Shown: positions 42,223 through 51,160, numbered from the stretch's first letter. The stretch: DNA of 64,000 nucleotides from Orlajensenia flava (GCF_004801905.1 NZ_SSSN01000011.1:47758-111757); one strand, 5' to 3'. Translations and numbers: made by a program. Notes: a model not told the origin generated them from the letters alone.

Positions 42223-43013
42223 GCCCAGCTCGGGTGCCTCGGGCGCTCTACGTCGCGGCGGCGCTCGCGATCGCCCTGCTCGTGCTGCCGCTGGTCGGGC
42301 TCGTCGCGCGCGTGCAATGGGGCACGGTGGTGACGGATGCCACCTCCCCCTCCGCCCTGTCCGCGCTCGGGCTCTCGCTGCTGACCGCGACCGTCGCCAC
42401 CGCGGTGTGCCTGCTGGTGGGCGTGCCGCTGGCTCTCGTCATCGCCCGGTCCGGACCGCGTCTCGCCGGGGCGCTGCGAGCGGTCGTGACGGTGCCCCTC
42501 GTGCTGCCGCCCATGGTCGGCGGGATCGCCCTGCTCTTCCTGCTCGGCCGGAACGGGGCCCTCGGAGGAGCGCTCACCGCCCTCGGCATCCAGCTCCCGT
42601 TCACGACGGCGGCCGTGGTCATCGCGCAGGCGTTCGTCGCCCTCCCCTTCCTGGTGCTGACGATCGAGGGCACGATGCGCTCCGTCGGCACCGACTACGA
42701 GCAGGTGGCCGGAACCCTCGGCGCCGGCCGCTGGACGACGTTCCGGCGTGTGACCCTCCCACTGGCGGCTCCCGGACTCGTCGCCGGAACCGTGCTGTGC
42801 TTCGCGCGCGCTCTCGGCGAGTTCGGCGCCACCGCGATCTTCGCCGGCAACGCGGAGGGGGTGACGCGCACGATGCCGCTGGCCATCTACACGGCATTCA
42901 ACGGAGCAGGCGTGAGCCAGGGCAGTGCGATCGCGCTCTCGCTGCTCCTCCTCATCGTCGCGCTCCTGCTGCTCGTCTTCGTGCGCGGATGGCGACCGGG
43001 TGCGACCCGATGA
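42219..43013 (+). CDS. modB: Molybdate ABC transporter permease ModB
   Basis: This 264-residue inner membrane permease has about six helices. The cytoplasmic coupling loop is visible as VAGTLGAGRWTTFRRVTLPLAAPGLVAGTVLCFARALGEFGAT, shown here in its EAA-like form typical of ModB/CysT. It starts with GTG at 42219 over the modA stop and overlaps modC by 4 bases. Confidence 0.92.
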   Translation: MSPARVPRALYVAAALAIALLVLPLVGLVARVQWGTVVTDATSPSALSALGLSLLTATVATAVCLLVGVPLALVIARSGPRLAGALRAVVTVPLVLPPMVGGIALLFLLGRNGALGGALTALGIQLPFTTAAVVIAQAFVALPFLVLTIEGTMRSVGTDYEQVAGTLGAGRWTTFRRVTLPLAAPGLVAGTVLCFARALGEFGATAIFAGNAEGVTRTMPLAIYTAFNGAGVSQGSAIALSLLLLIVALLLLVFVRGWRPGATR

Positions 43014-44089
43014 GCGCTCTGGCCGCGAGCCTGCGAGCCGTTCGCGGCAGCTTCACGCTCGACGCGGCGCTGAACGTCCGAGACGGCGAGGTGCTCGCGC
43101 TCCTCGGACCGAACGGCGCTGGCAAGTCGACCGTGCTGGCCCTCCTGGCCGGTCTGCGCGCTCCGGAATTGGGCTACGTGCAGGTGGGGGATCGAACGCT
43201 CACCCGCATCCGTCCCGGAGAGAGGTCGATCGTCGTGCCGCCCGAGAAGCGCGGCATCGGCCTGCTCGGGCAGGACCCGCGCCTGTTCCCGCACCTCGAC
43301 GTCGCCGCGAATGTCGCGTTCGGTCCGCGCTCGCAGGGCGCGTCGGCCGTTCAGGCCGCCGATACCGCGCGGGAGTGGCTCGAGCGGGTCGGGTTGGCAG
43401 ACGCTGGCGGACGGATGCCGGCCCAGCTCTCGGGTGGTCAGCAGCAGCGGGCGGCCATCGCCCGCGCCCTCGCCGCCCGGCCAGAGGTGCTGCTGCTCGA
43501 TGAGCCGCTCGCCTCGCTCGACGTGCAGACGGCCCCGGCCATCCGCGAGCTGCTGCGCACCACCCTCCGCGAGGCGGGAACGACCGCCGTCATCGTCACC
43601 CACGACGTGCTCGACGCCATCGTCCTGGCCGGGCGCACGGCCGTGCTCGAGTCCGGGCGCATCGCGCAGGAGGGCACGACCGCCCAGCTGCTGAGCGCGC
43701 CGACCACGCCGTTCACCGCGCGGATCGCGGGCGTCAACCTCGTGATCGGCGTGGGCGACCGGGGGCGGGTGCGCGTCGCCGACGTGCTGTTCTCCGCGCC
43801 GGCGGATGCCACGCCGATCCTCGACGGTGGCCCGTCGGCCGCGGTGTTCCGTCCGTCCTCGGTCATCGTCTCGCTGACCCGCGCCGAGGGTTCGAGCGTG
43901 CGCAACCAGTGGCAGGCCGTCATCGAGGCGCTCGAGCCGACGGAGTCGGGCATCCGTGTGAGGACGGGTCCGATCCCGGTCGCCGCCGACGTGACCCCCG
44001 CCACCGTGGCTGAGCTAAGCCTCGCGGTCGGATCTCCTGTCTGGCTGGCCGTCAAGGCCGCCGAGGTGGCGATCCATCCCACCGCGTGA
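43010..44089 (+). CDS. modC: Molybdate ABC transporter ATP-binding protein ModC
   Basis: This 359-residue ATPase powers molybdate import. Walker A is LLGPNGAGKST, the Q-loop GLLGQDPRLF, the signature AQLSGGQQQRAAIARAL, Walker B VLLLDEPLASLD and the switch His in IVTHDVLDA. A C-terminal TOBE/Mop domain (about residues 290-355) may bind molybdate and regulate transport. It is the last gene of the operon and converges on the phosphotransferase gene. Confidence 0.92.
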   Translation: MSALAASLRAVRGSFTLDAALNVRDGEVLALLGPNGAGKSTVLALLAGLRAPELGYVQVGDRTLTRIRPGERSIVVPPEKRGIGLLGQDPRLFPHLDVAANVAFGPRSQGASAVQAADTAREWLERVGLADAGGRMPAQLSGGQQQRAAIARALAARPEVLLLDEPLASLDVQTAPAIRELLRTTLREAGTTAVIVTHDVLDAIVLAGRTAVLESGRIAQEGTTAQLLSAPTTPFTARIAGVNLVIGVGDRGRVRVADVLFSAPADATPILDGGPSAAVFRPSSVIVSLTRAEGSSVRNQWQAVIEALEPTESGIRVRTGPIPVAADVTPATVAELSLAVGSPVWLAVKAAEVAIHPTA

Positions 44090-44103
44090 GGAGGTTGCGA
44101 GCG

Positions 44104-44955
44104 TCAGGGCACGAGGGTCATGGCGCGCTCGCCGATGCGTGCCGCGGATGCAGCGAGGGCGTCCGCGCCGTCGATCGCGAACCACGTCGACGACAGCGCG
44201 CACCAGGCCACGAGCCAGTCGGCGAGGCGCTTCGCGTCCAGGCTCGCCGCCTCCGTCACCACGCGGAATTGCCGCTCGAGCCGGCCCGGCCGCAGCGCCA
44301 CCTCGTGCGACGGATTGCACAGCAGGTTGCAGAAGTCGAACGCCCGGTCGCCGACGAGTCCCTTGGGGTCGATCGCGAGCCAGCCGCGGTCGCCGAAGTG
44401 CAGCACGTTGCCGTGATGCAGGTCCCCGTGCAGCACGCGAACCTCGCGCTGTTCTCCCAGCAGGCGCCGTGCGATGGTCGCGCCGCGCCGTTGCAGGTCG
44501 CTGTCGTCCTCGTGCGCGAACAGGTCGCGGAACCACTGCTCGAGCGGCACGGGACGAAGACGGGCGTCGGTGATCATCACCGCATCGGACGCCGCGTGCA
44601 GTGTGTCGGCTGTGCGGCACAGAATGCGCGTCGCCGCGTCATCATCGCCGGTCTCGACGAGCGTCACGAGAGCATACGGATCCTCTGCGCGTTCGATGAG
44701 CACGGCGTCGCCCTGACGCCGAAGCACTCGCACCGCGCCGTGGCCGTCCCAGGCATCGAGCAGGGCGGCGCCTCGGGTCTCCTCCTCCGAGTGCGAGAGC
44801 TTGATCATCGCGGGAGCCCCGTCGCGCGTCCGAACGGGAGTCAGGGTGCTCGATGCCGTCGTGACAGCGTCGCCGACGGGGGTCAGCCCCCAGCGCGGCA
44901 GCCATTCCGACTCGGCGGCGTGACCGGGGTCGACCGGGCCGGCATCCGGTGTCAT
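44104..44955 (-). CDS. Aminoglycoside phosphotransferase-like small-molecule kinase
   Basis: This 283-residue protein has the APH kinase fold. VLHGDLHHGNVLHFGDRGWLAIDPKGLVGD contains both the catalytic HGD-x-x-x-x-N and the metal-binding IDPKG, and PAMIKLS holds the ATP-binding Lys. The IDPKGLVGD form is typical of the APH(6)/hydroxyurea phosphotransferase group, so the true substrate may be an antibiotic or an ordinary metabolite. The start is uncertain: ATG 44955 is my choice, while ATG 44973 adds six residues. Confidence 0.75.
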   Translation of the reverse strand: MTPDAGPVDPGHAAESEWLPRWGLTPVGDAVTTASSTLTPVRTRDGAPAMIKLSHSEEETRGAALLDAWDGHGAVRVLRRQGDAVLIERAEDPYALVTLVETGDDDAATRILCRTADTLHAASDAVMITDARLRPVPLEQWFRDLFAHEDDSDLQRRGATIARRLLGEQREVRVLHGDLHHGNVLHFGDRGWLAIDPKGLVGDRAFDFCNLLCNPSHEVALRPGRLERQFRVVTEAASLDAKRLADWLVAWCALSSTWFAIDGADALAASAARIGERAMTLVP

Positions 44956-45023
44956 CGCGCCGACGCGGAGCATAGAGGGTTCAGCACCCCTCCAGTATTC
45001 CGCCGCCGAGGTCGCGCGTCCGC

Positions 45024-45581
45024 TCAGCGTGCGACGCGCCGCCAGAACGGACGGCGTTCCCACCAGGCGAGCAGTTGCGGCTCGATGCTCGTGAACTCCG
45101 TCAAGGTCATCGGCGTCGGTGCGTGCACCACGGGTGCCTGCAGTCGGGACGCCACCTGCTGGATGGAGGAGCGACTCCAGATCTGGCCGTGCATGCGCAG
45201 CAGCAGCCGGTCCTCGGCATCGACGGCGAACAGGTGAGGCCAACTCTCCATGCCCGATCCCGAGTACAGGTCGATCAACAGCACGGTGTCGACGTCGTCG
45301 CTGCGGATGTGCCTGGTCAGTCCGAACGGCACGTGGTCCTCGACGCCCCACGGGTGCTGGCGGAAGAACACGCTGCGCGTGGCCAGCAAAGCGACGATAT
45401 AGAGCGCGATGACGATGAGCTGGGCCAACGCCACCAGCGGCCACAGTCCGCTGCCGAGCGAGAGCCAGTAGAGCACCCCGAAGACCGGCAGCACCGCGAT
45501 GGCGACAGCGGTGAGGGAGCGGGCGAACAGGTGACCCCGTGGTCGGAGCGTCACCCCCACCTGCTCCCGCACCATCACCAT
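45024..45581 (-). CDS. Two-helix membrane protein of unknown function
   Basis: The 185-residue protein has a short N-terminal segment, two adjacent membrane helices (about residues 22-68) and a cytoplasmic domain of about 115 residues with LLIDLYSGSGMESWPHLFAVDAEDRLLLRMHGQIWS. I do not recognise its family. The soluble part is beta-strand rich and ends in a Trp/Arg-rich stretch. It is divergent from the HerA-like ATPase gene. Confidence 0.6.
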   Translation of the reverse strand: MVMVREQVGVTLRPRGHLFARSLTAVAIAVLPVFGVLYWLSLGSGLWPLVALAQLIVIALYIVALLATRSVFFRQHPWGVEDHVPFGLTRHIRSDDVDTVLLIDLYSGSGMESWPHLFAVDAEDRLLLRMHGQIWSRSSIQQVASRLQAPVVHAPTPMTLTEFTSIEPQLLAWWERRPFWRRVAR

Positions 45582-45692
45582 CTGTCATCCCCCGATGTCC
45601 ATTGTGTCGGGTACGTCTGCGCGCGGGCATCCGCATTAAGGGGGACAGTGCGGGGTCATCGGCATACCCCGCCCTCCGGTGTCGGCCGTGGC

Positions 45693-45698
45693 TAGGAT
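45693..45698 (+). promoter_or_regulatory. -10 box giving a leaderless transcript (HerA-like gene)
   Basis: TAGGAT ends six bases before the ATG at 45705. Confidence 0.5.
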
Positions 45699-45704
45699 CG
45701 AGCC

Positions 45705-47666
45705 ATGAGCGATGGATCGGTTCAGAGTGCTCAGGATGCGGCCGCTCAGGCGACGGCAGCGGCGAGCGCGGCGGCCGCCGAGGCCGAGCGGCTGCAGGCC
45801 GAGGCGCAGGCGGCCGTGCTTCGGGCACAGGAGGCCGCCGAGAAGGCGGTGGCAGCGGCTCAGGCCGCATCCGTTCCCGTGACGGATGCCGCAGCCGCCG
45901 AGACGCCGGCATCCGCACCGTCCGAGACCCCCGCTGCCCCGCCGACCGCTGCCGCGCCAGCCGCGGCTCCGCCAGCCGAGGCTCCTCCGGCCGAGGCTCC
46001 GCCGGCCGCCGAGGCTGCGCCTGCCGCCGGTCCGCTGGACCAGAAGCATGTCGACGCCATCCGCGTCGGCTACCAGATGGATGGCGCCGCTCTCGAGATG
46101 GGCGCTCTCGTCAACGGCGACCCCGTGCCCGACGTGCAGATCCGCATTCCCCTGGCCATGACCAACCGGCACGGCCTCGTCGCAGGAGCCACGGGAACCG
46201 GCAAGACGCGCACCCTGCAGGGACTCGCCGAGCAGCTCAGCGCCAACGGTGTCGCGGTGTTCGCCGCCGACATCAAGGGCGACCTCTCGGGTGTCGCCAC
46301 CCCCGGCGAGGGCAATGACAAGCTGCTGAAGCGCACCGCCGGCATCGGCCAGGATTGGACGCCGGCCAGCTTCCCGGTGGAGTACTACTCCCTCGGCGGC
46401 GTGGGCAAGGGCGTGCCCATCCGTGCCACCCTCGCCGGTTTCGGACCGCTGCTGCTGTCCAAGGCGCTGGGCCTCAACCCCACCCAGGAGTCCAGCCTCG
46501 GCCTGGTCTTCCACTTCGCCGAGCAGCAGGGGCTCGCACTGCTCGACCTGGCCGACCTCCGCAGCGTGCTGACCTACCTCATCGGCGACGAGGGCAAGGC
46601 CGAGCTGGTCAACCTCGGCGGCCTCTCGAGTTCGACGGTCGGCGTCATCCTCCGCGAGCTCATCGTCTTCGCCGACGGGGGAGCCGACGTGTTCTTCGGC
46701 GAGCCCGAGATCGACACCGCCGAGTTCCTGCGCACCGCATCCGACGGTCGCGGCATCATCAGCCTGCTCGAGGTCCCCGGCGTCGCCGACAAGCCGGCGC
46801 TCTACTCCACCTTCCTGATGTGGCTGCTCGCCGACCTGTTCAACGACCTGCCCGAGGTCGGCGACCTCGACAAGCCCAAGCTGGTGTTCTTCTTCGACGA
46901 GGCTCACCTGCTGTTCGCCGATGCATCGAAGGACTTCCTGGCCCAGATCGTGCGGACGGTGCGCCTCATCCGTTCCAAGGGCGTCGGCATCTTCTTCGTC
47001 ACCCAGACGCCGAAGGACGTGCCCGGCGACGTGCTCGCCCAGCTCGGCTCGCGCGTGCAGCACCAGCTGCGCGCCTTCACCCCCGACGACGCCAAGGCGC
47101 TGCGGGCGACCGTGTCGACGTTCCCCAACTCGGGTTACGAGCTCGAGGAGGTGCTGACGACTCTCGGTACCGGCGAGGCCATCGTCACGGTGATGAACGA
47201 GAAGGGTGCGCCGAGTCCCGTCGCGTGGACGCGCCTGCGCGCTCCTCAAGGCCTGATGTCGCCGTCGTCCGATGCCTCTATCGACGCGACCGTCGCGGCA
47301 TCGCCTTTGCTCGCGACCTACGGCACCGCCATCGACCGGGAGTCCGCCTCCGAGATCCTCACCGCCAAGATGAACGCTGCCGCTGCCGTCGTGCAGGCGG
47401 CCGACGCCGCCGAGGCGCAGAAGAAGGCGGACGCCGAGCTGGCCAAGCAGCAGGCCGCCGTTCAGAAGCAGCTCGATGCCGAGGAGAAGGCGCGTCAGAA
47501 GGCGCGCAAGGAGGCGGATGCCGCGGCAGGGCGCGATCAGCGCGAGGCTGCTGCGCGGTCCAAGTCGAACACGAAGGTCATCACCGACGTGCTCGGTTCG
47601 CGCGCCACCCGCACCATCCTGACGGGCGTGCTCGCGGGCATCTTCGGAACCCGCAAGCGCCGCTGA
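45705..47666 (+). CDS. HerA-like ATPase of the DUF853/YjgR family
   Basis: This 653-residue protein has an Ala-rich charged N-terminal region (about residues 1-105, helical at first and then Pro/Ala-rich) that is extra to the family. The HerA-like ATPase domain follows with Walker A GATGTGKT (161-168), Walker B KLVFFFDEAHLLF and the arginine-containing SKGVGIFFVTQTPKDVP. A coiled-coil tail (ADAAEAQKKADAELAKQQAAV) precedes a basic C-terminus. HerA-type proteins are hexameric DNA translocases in repair or defence; YjgR-type members are uncharacterised. No nuclease partner is next to it, so a defence role is not supported here. Confidence 0.85.
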   Translation: MSDGSVQSAQDAAAQATAAASAAAAEAERLQAEAQAAVLRAQEAAEKAVAAAQAASVPVTDAAAAETPASAPSETPAAPPTAAAPAAAPPAEAPPAEAPPAAEAAPAAGPLDQKHVDAIRVGYQMDGAALEMGALVNGDPVPDVQIRIPLAMTNRHGLVAGATGTGKTRTLQGLAEQLSANGVAVFAADIKGDLSGVATPGEGNDKLLKRTAGIGQDWTPASFPVEYYSLGGVGKGVPIRATLAGFGPLLLSKALGLNPTQESSLGLVFHFAEQQGLALLDLADLRSVLTYLIGDEGKAELVNLGGLSSSTVGVILRELIVFADGGADVFFGEPEIDTAEFLRTASDGRGIISLLEVPGVADKPALYSTFLMWLLADLFNDLPEVGDLDKPKLVFFFDEAHLLFADASKDFLAQIVRTVRLIRSKGVGIFFVTQTPKDVPGDVLAQLGSRVQHQLRAFTPDDAKALRATVSTFPNSGYELEEVLTTLGTGEAIVTVMNEKGAPSPVAWTRLRAPQGLMSPSSDASIDATVAASPLLATYGTAIDRESASEILTAKMNAAAAVVQAADAAEAQKKADAELAKQQAAVQKQLDAEEKARQKARKEADAAAGRDQREAAARSKSNTKVITDVLGSRATRTILTGVLAGIFGTRKRR

Positions 47667-47718
47667 GCGCTCGTGGCGTCGGGCGCCGGCATCCGTTGCC
47701 TGGCTCGCGTTGTCGCGC

Positions 47719-48450
47719 TCAGTTCCCGGCCGCACCGGTGGTGAGGAAGAGCACCGAGATGAGCATCGCGATGATGAAGGTGCTGAAGACGAACGCGATG
47801 ATCGTCTGGCCCGTCACCACGGCGCGAGCGCGGGTCGTGAGGATGGACACATCCGACGACGAGAACGTCGTGGCGATCTGCGCCGAGAGGTAGATGTAGT
47901 CCATGAAGACGGGCCCGGCCGCGGTGCCGGGAAAGGCCAGGCTCGGCTCCCCGGCGTCCAGTCGGGCATAGTGCACCGCGTAGGCGGACACGGTGACCGC
48001 CCATGCCGAGACGACGACGCCGAAGCTCAGCGCATTCGCCAGCGGGCTGTCGAGCAGACCCGGCGAGATGAGCACGAGCCCGACCGCTGCGATCGCCAGA
48101 ACCGACCACTGGGCGTTCGCGGTGGGCCCGGCCCCGGCGATGACGGCTTCGATCTTCGCCACCCGCCGCCTCGGAGTGGTGGCGGTGATCCAGCGCCGGA
48201 GCGTCTCGGTGTCCCGGCGTCCGAACACGACTTGGGTGAGGATCATGTGCCCGAGCGAATACCCGATCCAGAACACGAAGGCGGTCACGATCACGCTGTC
48301 GAAGGTGAACCGGATGGGGATGAACGCGTTGTAGGTGAAGAACGCGATGAGCGAGACGATCGTGGCGATGCCGAGCGCAGCCCAATTGCGGCGCTGGTCC
48401 CAGGCCAGAGTCGGAATTCGTTGATCGGTGGTCGCCACTGCCGCCTCCAT
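47719..48450 (-). CDS. DUF1345 membrane protein
   Basis: This 243-residue protein has about five to six membrane helices. [43 protein letters not shown], split across two helices, is the conserved DUF1345 core, seen in many bacteria and of unknown function (possibly ion-channel-like by the repeated polar helix). TAGTCT lies eight bases before the ATG at 48450. It is convergent with the HerA-like gene. Confidence 0.8.
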   Translation of the reverse strand: MEAAVATTDQRIPTLAWDQRRNWAALGIATIVSLIAFFTYNAFIPIRFTFDSVIVTAFVFWIGYSLGHMILTQVVFGRRDTETLRRWITATTPRRRVAKIEAVIAGAGPTANAQWSVLAIAAVGLVLISPGLLDSPLANALSFGVVVSAWAVTVSAYAVHYARLDAGEPSLAFPGTAAGPVFMDYIYLSAQIATTFSSSDVSILTTRARAVVTGQTIIAFVFSTFIIAMLISVLFLTTGAAGN

Positions 48451-48542
48451 TCGTCGCCAGACTATCGACGAGGGCTGCTCGGGTCGACGGTCGGCGCCGG
48501 ACCACGAAGCGGATGAGCGCGGGCCGTGGGAGGGTTGACGTC

Positions 48543-49085
48543 ATGCTCTCGCCGCAGACCCTCAGCATCGAAGACCGCCGGCTGACGGCCGCGTGGGCTG
48601 CGGATTGCGCCGAGAGGGTGCTGCCGATCTTCGAGGCGGAAGCACCCACCGACGACCGGCCGAGGGACGGTATCGCCCGTGCCCGTGCCTTCGCGCGGGG
48701 TGAACTCGAGGCGGCAGGGGAGATTCGCAGGCGATTCGTTGCGGGACGGGCCGCGCAGGCTGTTCATTCACCGGCTGCCCGAGCGGCGGCGCGGTCCGCC
48801 GGTCAGGCTGCAGGGGTGGCGCACATGGGAGCTCACGCGCTCGGCGCGGCTGCTTATGCGGCCAAGGCTGTTGCGTCGGCCACCCACGGGAGATCTTCCG
48901 CCGAGGAGATCGACTGGCAGCTCGCGCAGATGAGCGAGCCTGTCCGGCAGGCGCTCGCCCGCCTGCCTCAGCTCGGTGAGGACTCGTCTGGTCCGCTGGG
49001 CGCCGGTCTCCTCGCGTCAGGGCAGCTCGGCGCGAACATCCGCGCGATCCAAGCGGCGATCCGCCGGACACCCGACAGCCGATAG
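48543..49085 (+). CDS. Imm5-like putative immunity protein
   Basis: This 180-residue Ala-rich helical protein (DRRLTAAWAADCAERVLPIFE, AARAAARSAGQAAGVAHMGAHALGAAAYAAKA) fits the Imm5-like putative immunity family known from polymorphic toxin loci. No toxin gene lies nearby, so it would be an orphan. The same fold occurs in stand-alone proteins of unknown role. I chose the ATG at 48543 after GGAGGG; a GTG nine bases upstream is possible. Confidence 0.6.
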   Translation: MLSPQTLSIEDRRLTAAWAADCAERVLPIFEAEAPTDDRPRDGIARARAFARGELEAAGEIRRRFVAGRAAQAVHSPAARAAARSAGQAAGVAHMGAHALGAAAYAAKAVASATHGRSSAEEIDWQLAQMSEPVRQALARLPQLGEDSSGPLGAGLLASGQLGANIRAIQAAIRRTPDSR

Positions 49086-49088
49086 CGT
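49083..49088 (+). promoter_or_regulatory. -10 box giving a leaderless small ORF
   Basis: TAGCGT overlaps the stop of the Imm5-like gene (TAG) and ends seven bases before the ATG of a 23-codon frame at 49096. Confidence 0.5.
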
Positions 49089-49095
49089 GCAGCAC

Positions 49096-49167
49096 ATGGA
49101 ATTCCTTCTCGCGGGCGTGCTGGTGATCTTGGGGCGTTCGATCGGGAAGGACGCAACATGGAGGTGA
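49096..49167 (+). CDS. 23-residue hydrophobic small ORF, possible leader peptide
   Basis: MEFLLAGVLVILGRSIGKDA plus three residues forms one short hydrophobic helix with a basic end. Its TGA lies inside the fifth to eighth bases of the GyrI-like gene, overlapping that gene's start by 10 bases. With a leaderless promoter just upstream, ribosomes finishing this frame could re-start on the ATG at 49158. Whether the peptide itself has a role is unknown. Confidence 0.4.
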   Translation: MEFLLAGVLVILGRSIGKDATWR

Positions 49168-49664
49168 TCGACGGCCCGCGGGTCGAGTATCGCGATTCGC
49201 GCTCGACGCTCGGCATCCGTGAGCGCACGCCCTTTCGCGGGATGCTCGCCGAACGCGATCGGCTGCTCGAATCGCTCATCGACTGGATGCGGGACAACCG
49301 CGTCGAGCCCGACGGGCCCTTCTTCCTCCGGCTGCACACCGTGGACATGGCCGGCGACATGGACATCGAAGTCGGCGTCTTCGCGACAGGGACCGGCGAC
49401 GGGATGGTGACCGAGGGCGTCGTGCCCGCAGGCAGCTACGTCGTCCTGCGCTACATCAACCACTCCATGCGTGCTCACCGACTCCTGTTCGGCTGGGAGG
49501 ATGAGCAGCAGATCGACTTCGACGTCTCGGAGACGGATGCGGGAGCCGCCTGGGCAGGACGCCTCGAGATCTACATCACCGACCCCCGCACCGAGCCGCG
49601 CAAGACCCGCTGGGAGACGGAACTCGCATTTCTCACGCGTGGCCAGGCTCAGGAGATTCACTGA
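49158..49664 (+). CDS. GyrI-like small-molecule binding domain protein
   Basis: This 168-residue protein matches the stand-alone effector-binding (GyrI-like/SOUL) domain: GPFFLRLHTVDMAGDMDIEVGVFA (the PF-x-x-x-H...DIEVG... pattern) and GSYVVLRYINH. No DNA-binding domain is present. Family members bind hydrophobic cations or haem-like ligands and some hydrolyse them; the ligand here is unknown. GAAGGA precedes the ATG at 49158. Confidence 0.75.
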   Translation: MEVIDGPRVEYRDSRSTLGIRERTPFRGMLAERDRLLESLIDWMRDNRVEPDGPFFLRLHTVDMAGDMDIEVGVFATGTGDGMVTEGVVPAGSYVVLRYINHSMRAHRLLFGWEDEQQIDFDVSETDAGAAWAGRLEIYITDPRTEPRKTRWETELAFLTRGQAQEIH

Positions 49665-49702
49665 GCCTCTCGTGCCACGACACCGAAAGAAGCGGAGCAA
49701 GA

Positions 49703-50308
49703 ATGAGCGCCACCGTCCTCTACATGTCACTGTCCCTCGACGGGTTCATCGCCGGACCTAACGAGGGCCCCGCCAATGCCCTCGGTGATGGCGGCGAACT
49801 GCTCCACGACTGGCTCTGGACGGATGAGGAGCACGATCCCGATCGCAGCAGGCCGATGGTGTCGACCGGCGTCAACAGCGAAGTCATCTCGGAGTTCATG
49901 GCGACAGGAGCGGTTGTCGCCGGTCGAGGGACCTTCGAACCGGCGAACGGATGGGGCGGGGACCACCACGACGGGGTTCCCATCTTCATCCTCAGTCGCG
50001 AAGCGCCCTCGATCGACATCGATTCCTGGCCCCTCGTCACATACGTCGACGACGTCGACGTCGCCTTCCGGAACGCGAAGGAGGCCGCGGGTGACAAGAA
50101 CGTCCTCGTTCATGGCGCGGCGGTCGCGCAACTGGCACTGACGGCCGGAATCCTCGACGAACTCGAACTGCATGTCGTCCCGGTCCTGCTGGGGCAGGGG
50201 CGGCGTCTGTTCGACAACCTCTCCCCGGAGCAGATCCCCCTCGAACGCACTCGGGTCCTTCTCGGCGGGGGCGGCGTCACCCACCTCCACTACCGGGTCC
50301 TGCACTAG
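49703..50308 (+). CDS. Dihydrofolate reductase / RibD C-domain family protein
   Basis: This 201-residue protein shows MSLSLDGFIAGPNEGPANALGDGG, AGRGTFEPANGW and VLVHGAAVAQLALTAGILDELELHVVPVLLGQGRRLF, with an NADPH-binding DHFR-like fold. It is a different subgroup from the related protein at 11 kb. GAAAGAAGC lies upstream of the ATG. It stands 38 bases after the GyrI-like gene and may be cotranscribed. Confidence 0.85.
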   Translation: MSATVLYMSLSLDGFIAGPNEGPANALGDGGELLHDWLWTDEEHDPDRSRPMVSTGVNSEVISEFMATGAVVAGRGTFEPANGWGGDHHDGVPIFILSREAPSIDIDSWPLVTYVDDVDVAFRNAKEAAGDKNVLVHGAAVAQLALTAGILDELELHVVPVLLGQGRRLFDNLSPEQIPLERTRVLLGGGGVTHLHYRVLH

Positions 50309-50358
50309 TTCGAACGGGGCCCCCAGAGCCCGGCGCAGGCGAGCCGCACGCGACCCGG

Positions 50359-50371
50359 CCGACAATGTCGG
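50359..50371. promoter_or_regulatory. Palindrome upstream of the VOC gene
   Basis: CCGACAATGTCGG is a perfect 13-base inverted repeat, 54 bases before the VOC start codon. It could be an operator; no regulator is adjacent. Confidence 0.35.
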
Positions 50372-50425
50372 TAGGTCGGCCGAAGATGGATCCGTCGAGG
50401 CAGGAGCCCGACAGATCGGAGCACC

Positions 50426-50800
50426 ATGGAATTCGCGTCCATCCGCATCATCACCGACGACGTCGACCGGCTCGCCCGGTTCTACGAGACCGTCACCGGT
50501 ACGATCGCCGTGAGGCCGGCGCCCGTGTTCGCGGAGGTCCGCACCACGGCAGGCGTCTTGGCGATCGGAAGCACGGCCACCGTCGCAATGCTGGGCGACC
50601 GCGCGCCGAAGCCCGGCATGAACGACTCGGTCATCATCGAGTTCCTCGTCGAAGACGTCGATGCCGAGTTCGCACGCCTCCGCGACGCCCTGGACGACGT
50701 CGTGCTCGAACCGACCACGATGCCGTGGGGAAACCGGTCGACCCTGTTCCGTGACCCAGACGGAAATCTTGTCAACCTGTTCTCGCGTCCCGCCGGCTGA
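50426..50800 (+). CDS. VOC-fold (glyoxalase/bleomycin-resistance type) protein
   Basis: This 124-residue protein has the beta-alpha-beta-beta-beta repeat of the vicinal oxygen chelate fold: IRIITDDVDRLARFYETVTG, DSVIIEFLVEDVDAEFARL and MPWGNRSTLFRDPDGNLVNLFSR. It may be a metal enzyme or a drug-binding protein. GGAGCACC precedes the ATG at 50426. Confidence 0.85.
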   Translation: MEFASIRIITDDVDRLARFYETVTGTIAVRPAPVFAEVRTTAGVLAIGSTATVAMLGDRAPKPGMNDSVIIEFLVEDVDAEFARLRDALDDVVLEPTTMPWGNRSTLFRDPDGNLVNLFSRPAG

Positions 50801-50858
50801 GCCGCTCGAGATCGAGTGCGGGCAACACCGTACGGGCACCATCGGGATGAGAAATCGG

Positions 50859-50943
50859 CGGAGAATGGGGGATTCGAACCCCCGAGGGCTTTCACCCAAC
50901 ACGCTTTCCAAGCGTGCGCCATAGGCCACTAGGCGAATTCTCC
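50859..50943 (-). tRNA. tRNA-Ser (GGA)
   Basis: Read on the minus strand, acceptor GGAGAAT (50943-50937) pairs with ATTCTCC. The anticodon stem CGCTT-GGA-AAGCG puts anticodon GGA opposite 50907-50909. A long variable arm and the T-loop GGTTCGAATCC are present, as required for tRNA-Ser. The CCA end is not encoded. Confidence 0.95.
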
Positions 50944-51057
50944 TGGATGCCATCACTGGCAGGACCTAGAGAATCCTACCCGACGGATCGACTGCCGCAC
51001 GCCGCGCCGCCGTCGGGCCGCGCGCACGCGGTGGTCGGGGCGCATCCGTTCGTCGCG

Positions 51058-51063
51058 TAAACT
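51058..51063 (+). promoter_or_regulatory. -10 box of the SRP RNA gene
   Basis: TAAACT is placed 8 bases before the 5' end of the RNA. Confidence 0.55.
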
Positions 51064-51070
51064 GATCGAC

Positions 51071-51160
51071 GGCTCCTCGCGTGGCGCCATCCAGGCCAAC
51101 TCCCCCAGGGCGGAAACGCAGCAAGGGTAACCGGGCTCTGGCGGGTGCGCGAGGGGTCCT
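51071..51160 (+). ncRNA. ffs: Signal recognition particle 4.5S-type RNA
   Basis: The ends GGCTCCTCGCG and CGCGAGGGGTCC pair, and the conserved tip holds CAGGGCGGAAACGCAGCAAGG (with GGAAAC and AGCA loops), which binds Ffh. Length is about 90 bases, the small bacterial type without an Alu domain. It acts in membrane protein targeting. Confidence 0.92.

Noticed and set aside
33867-44089. Possible Moco-sensing riboswitch upstream of the moa, moe or mod operons
   Set aside because: All three operons appear to start leaderless, leaving no room for a riboswitch, and no such fold was visible.
45650-45672. GCGGGGT/ACCCCGC stem-loop upstream of the HerA-like gene
   Set aside because: Seven-base stem in GC-rich DNA, outside the predicted leaderless transcript; too weak to report as a feature.
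45705-47666. HerA-like ATPase considered as an anti-phage system
   Set aside because: Neighbours are ordinary membrane and small-domain proteins; no nuclease, Sir2 or other known partner is adjacent, and the protein fits the YjgR/DUF853 group.
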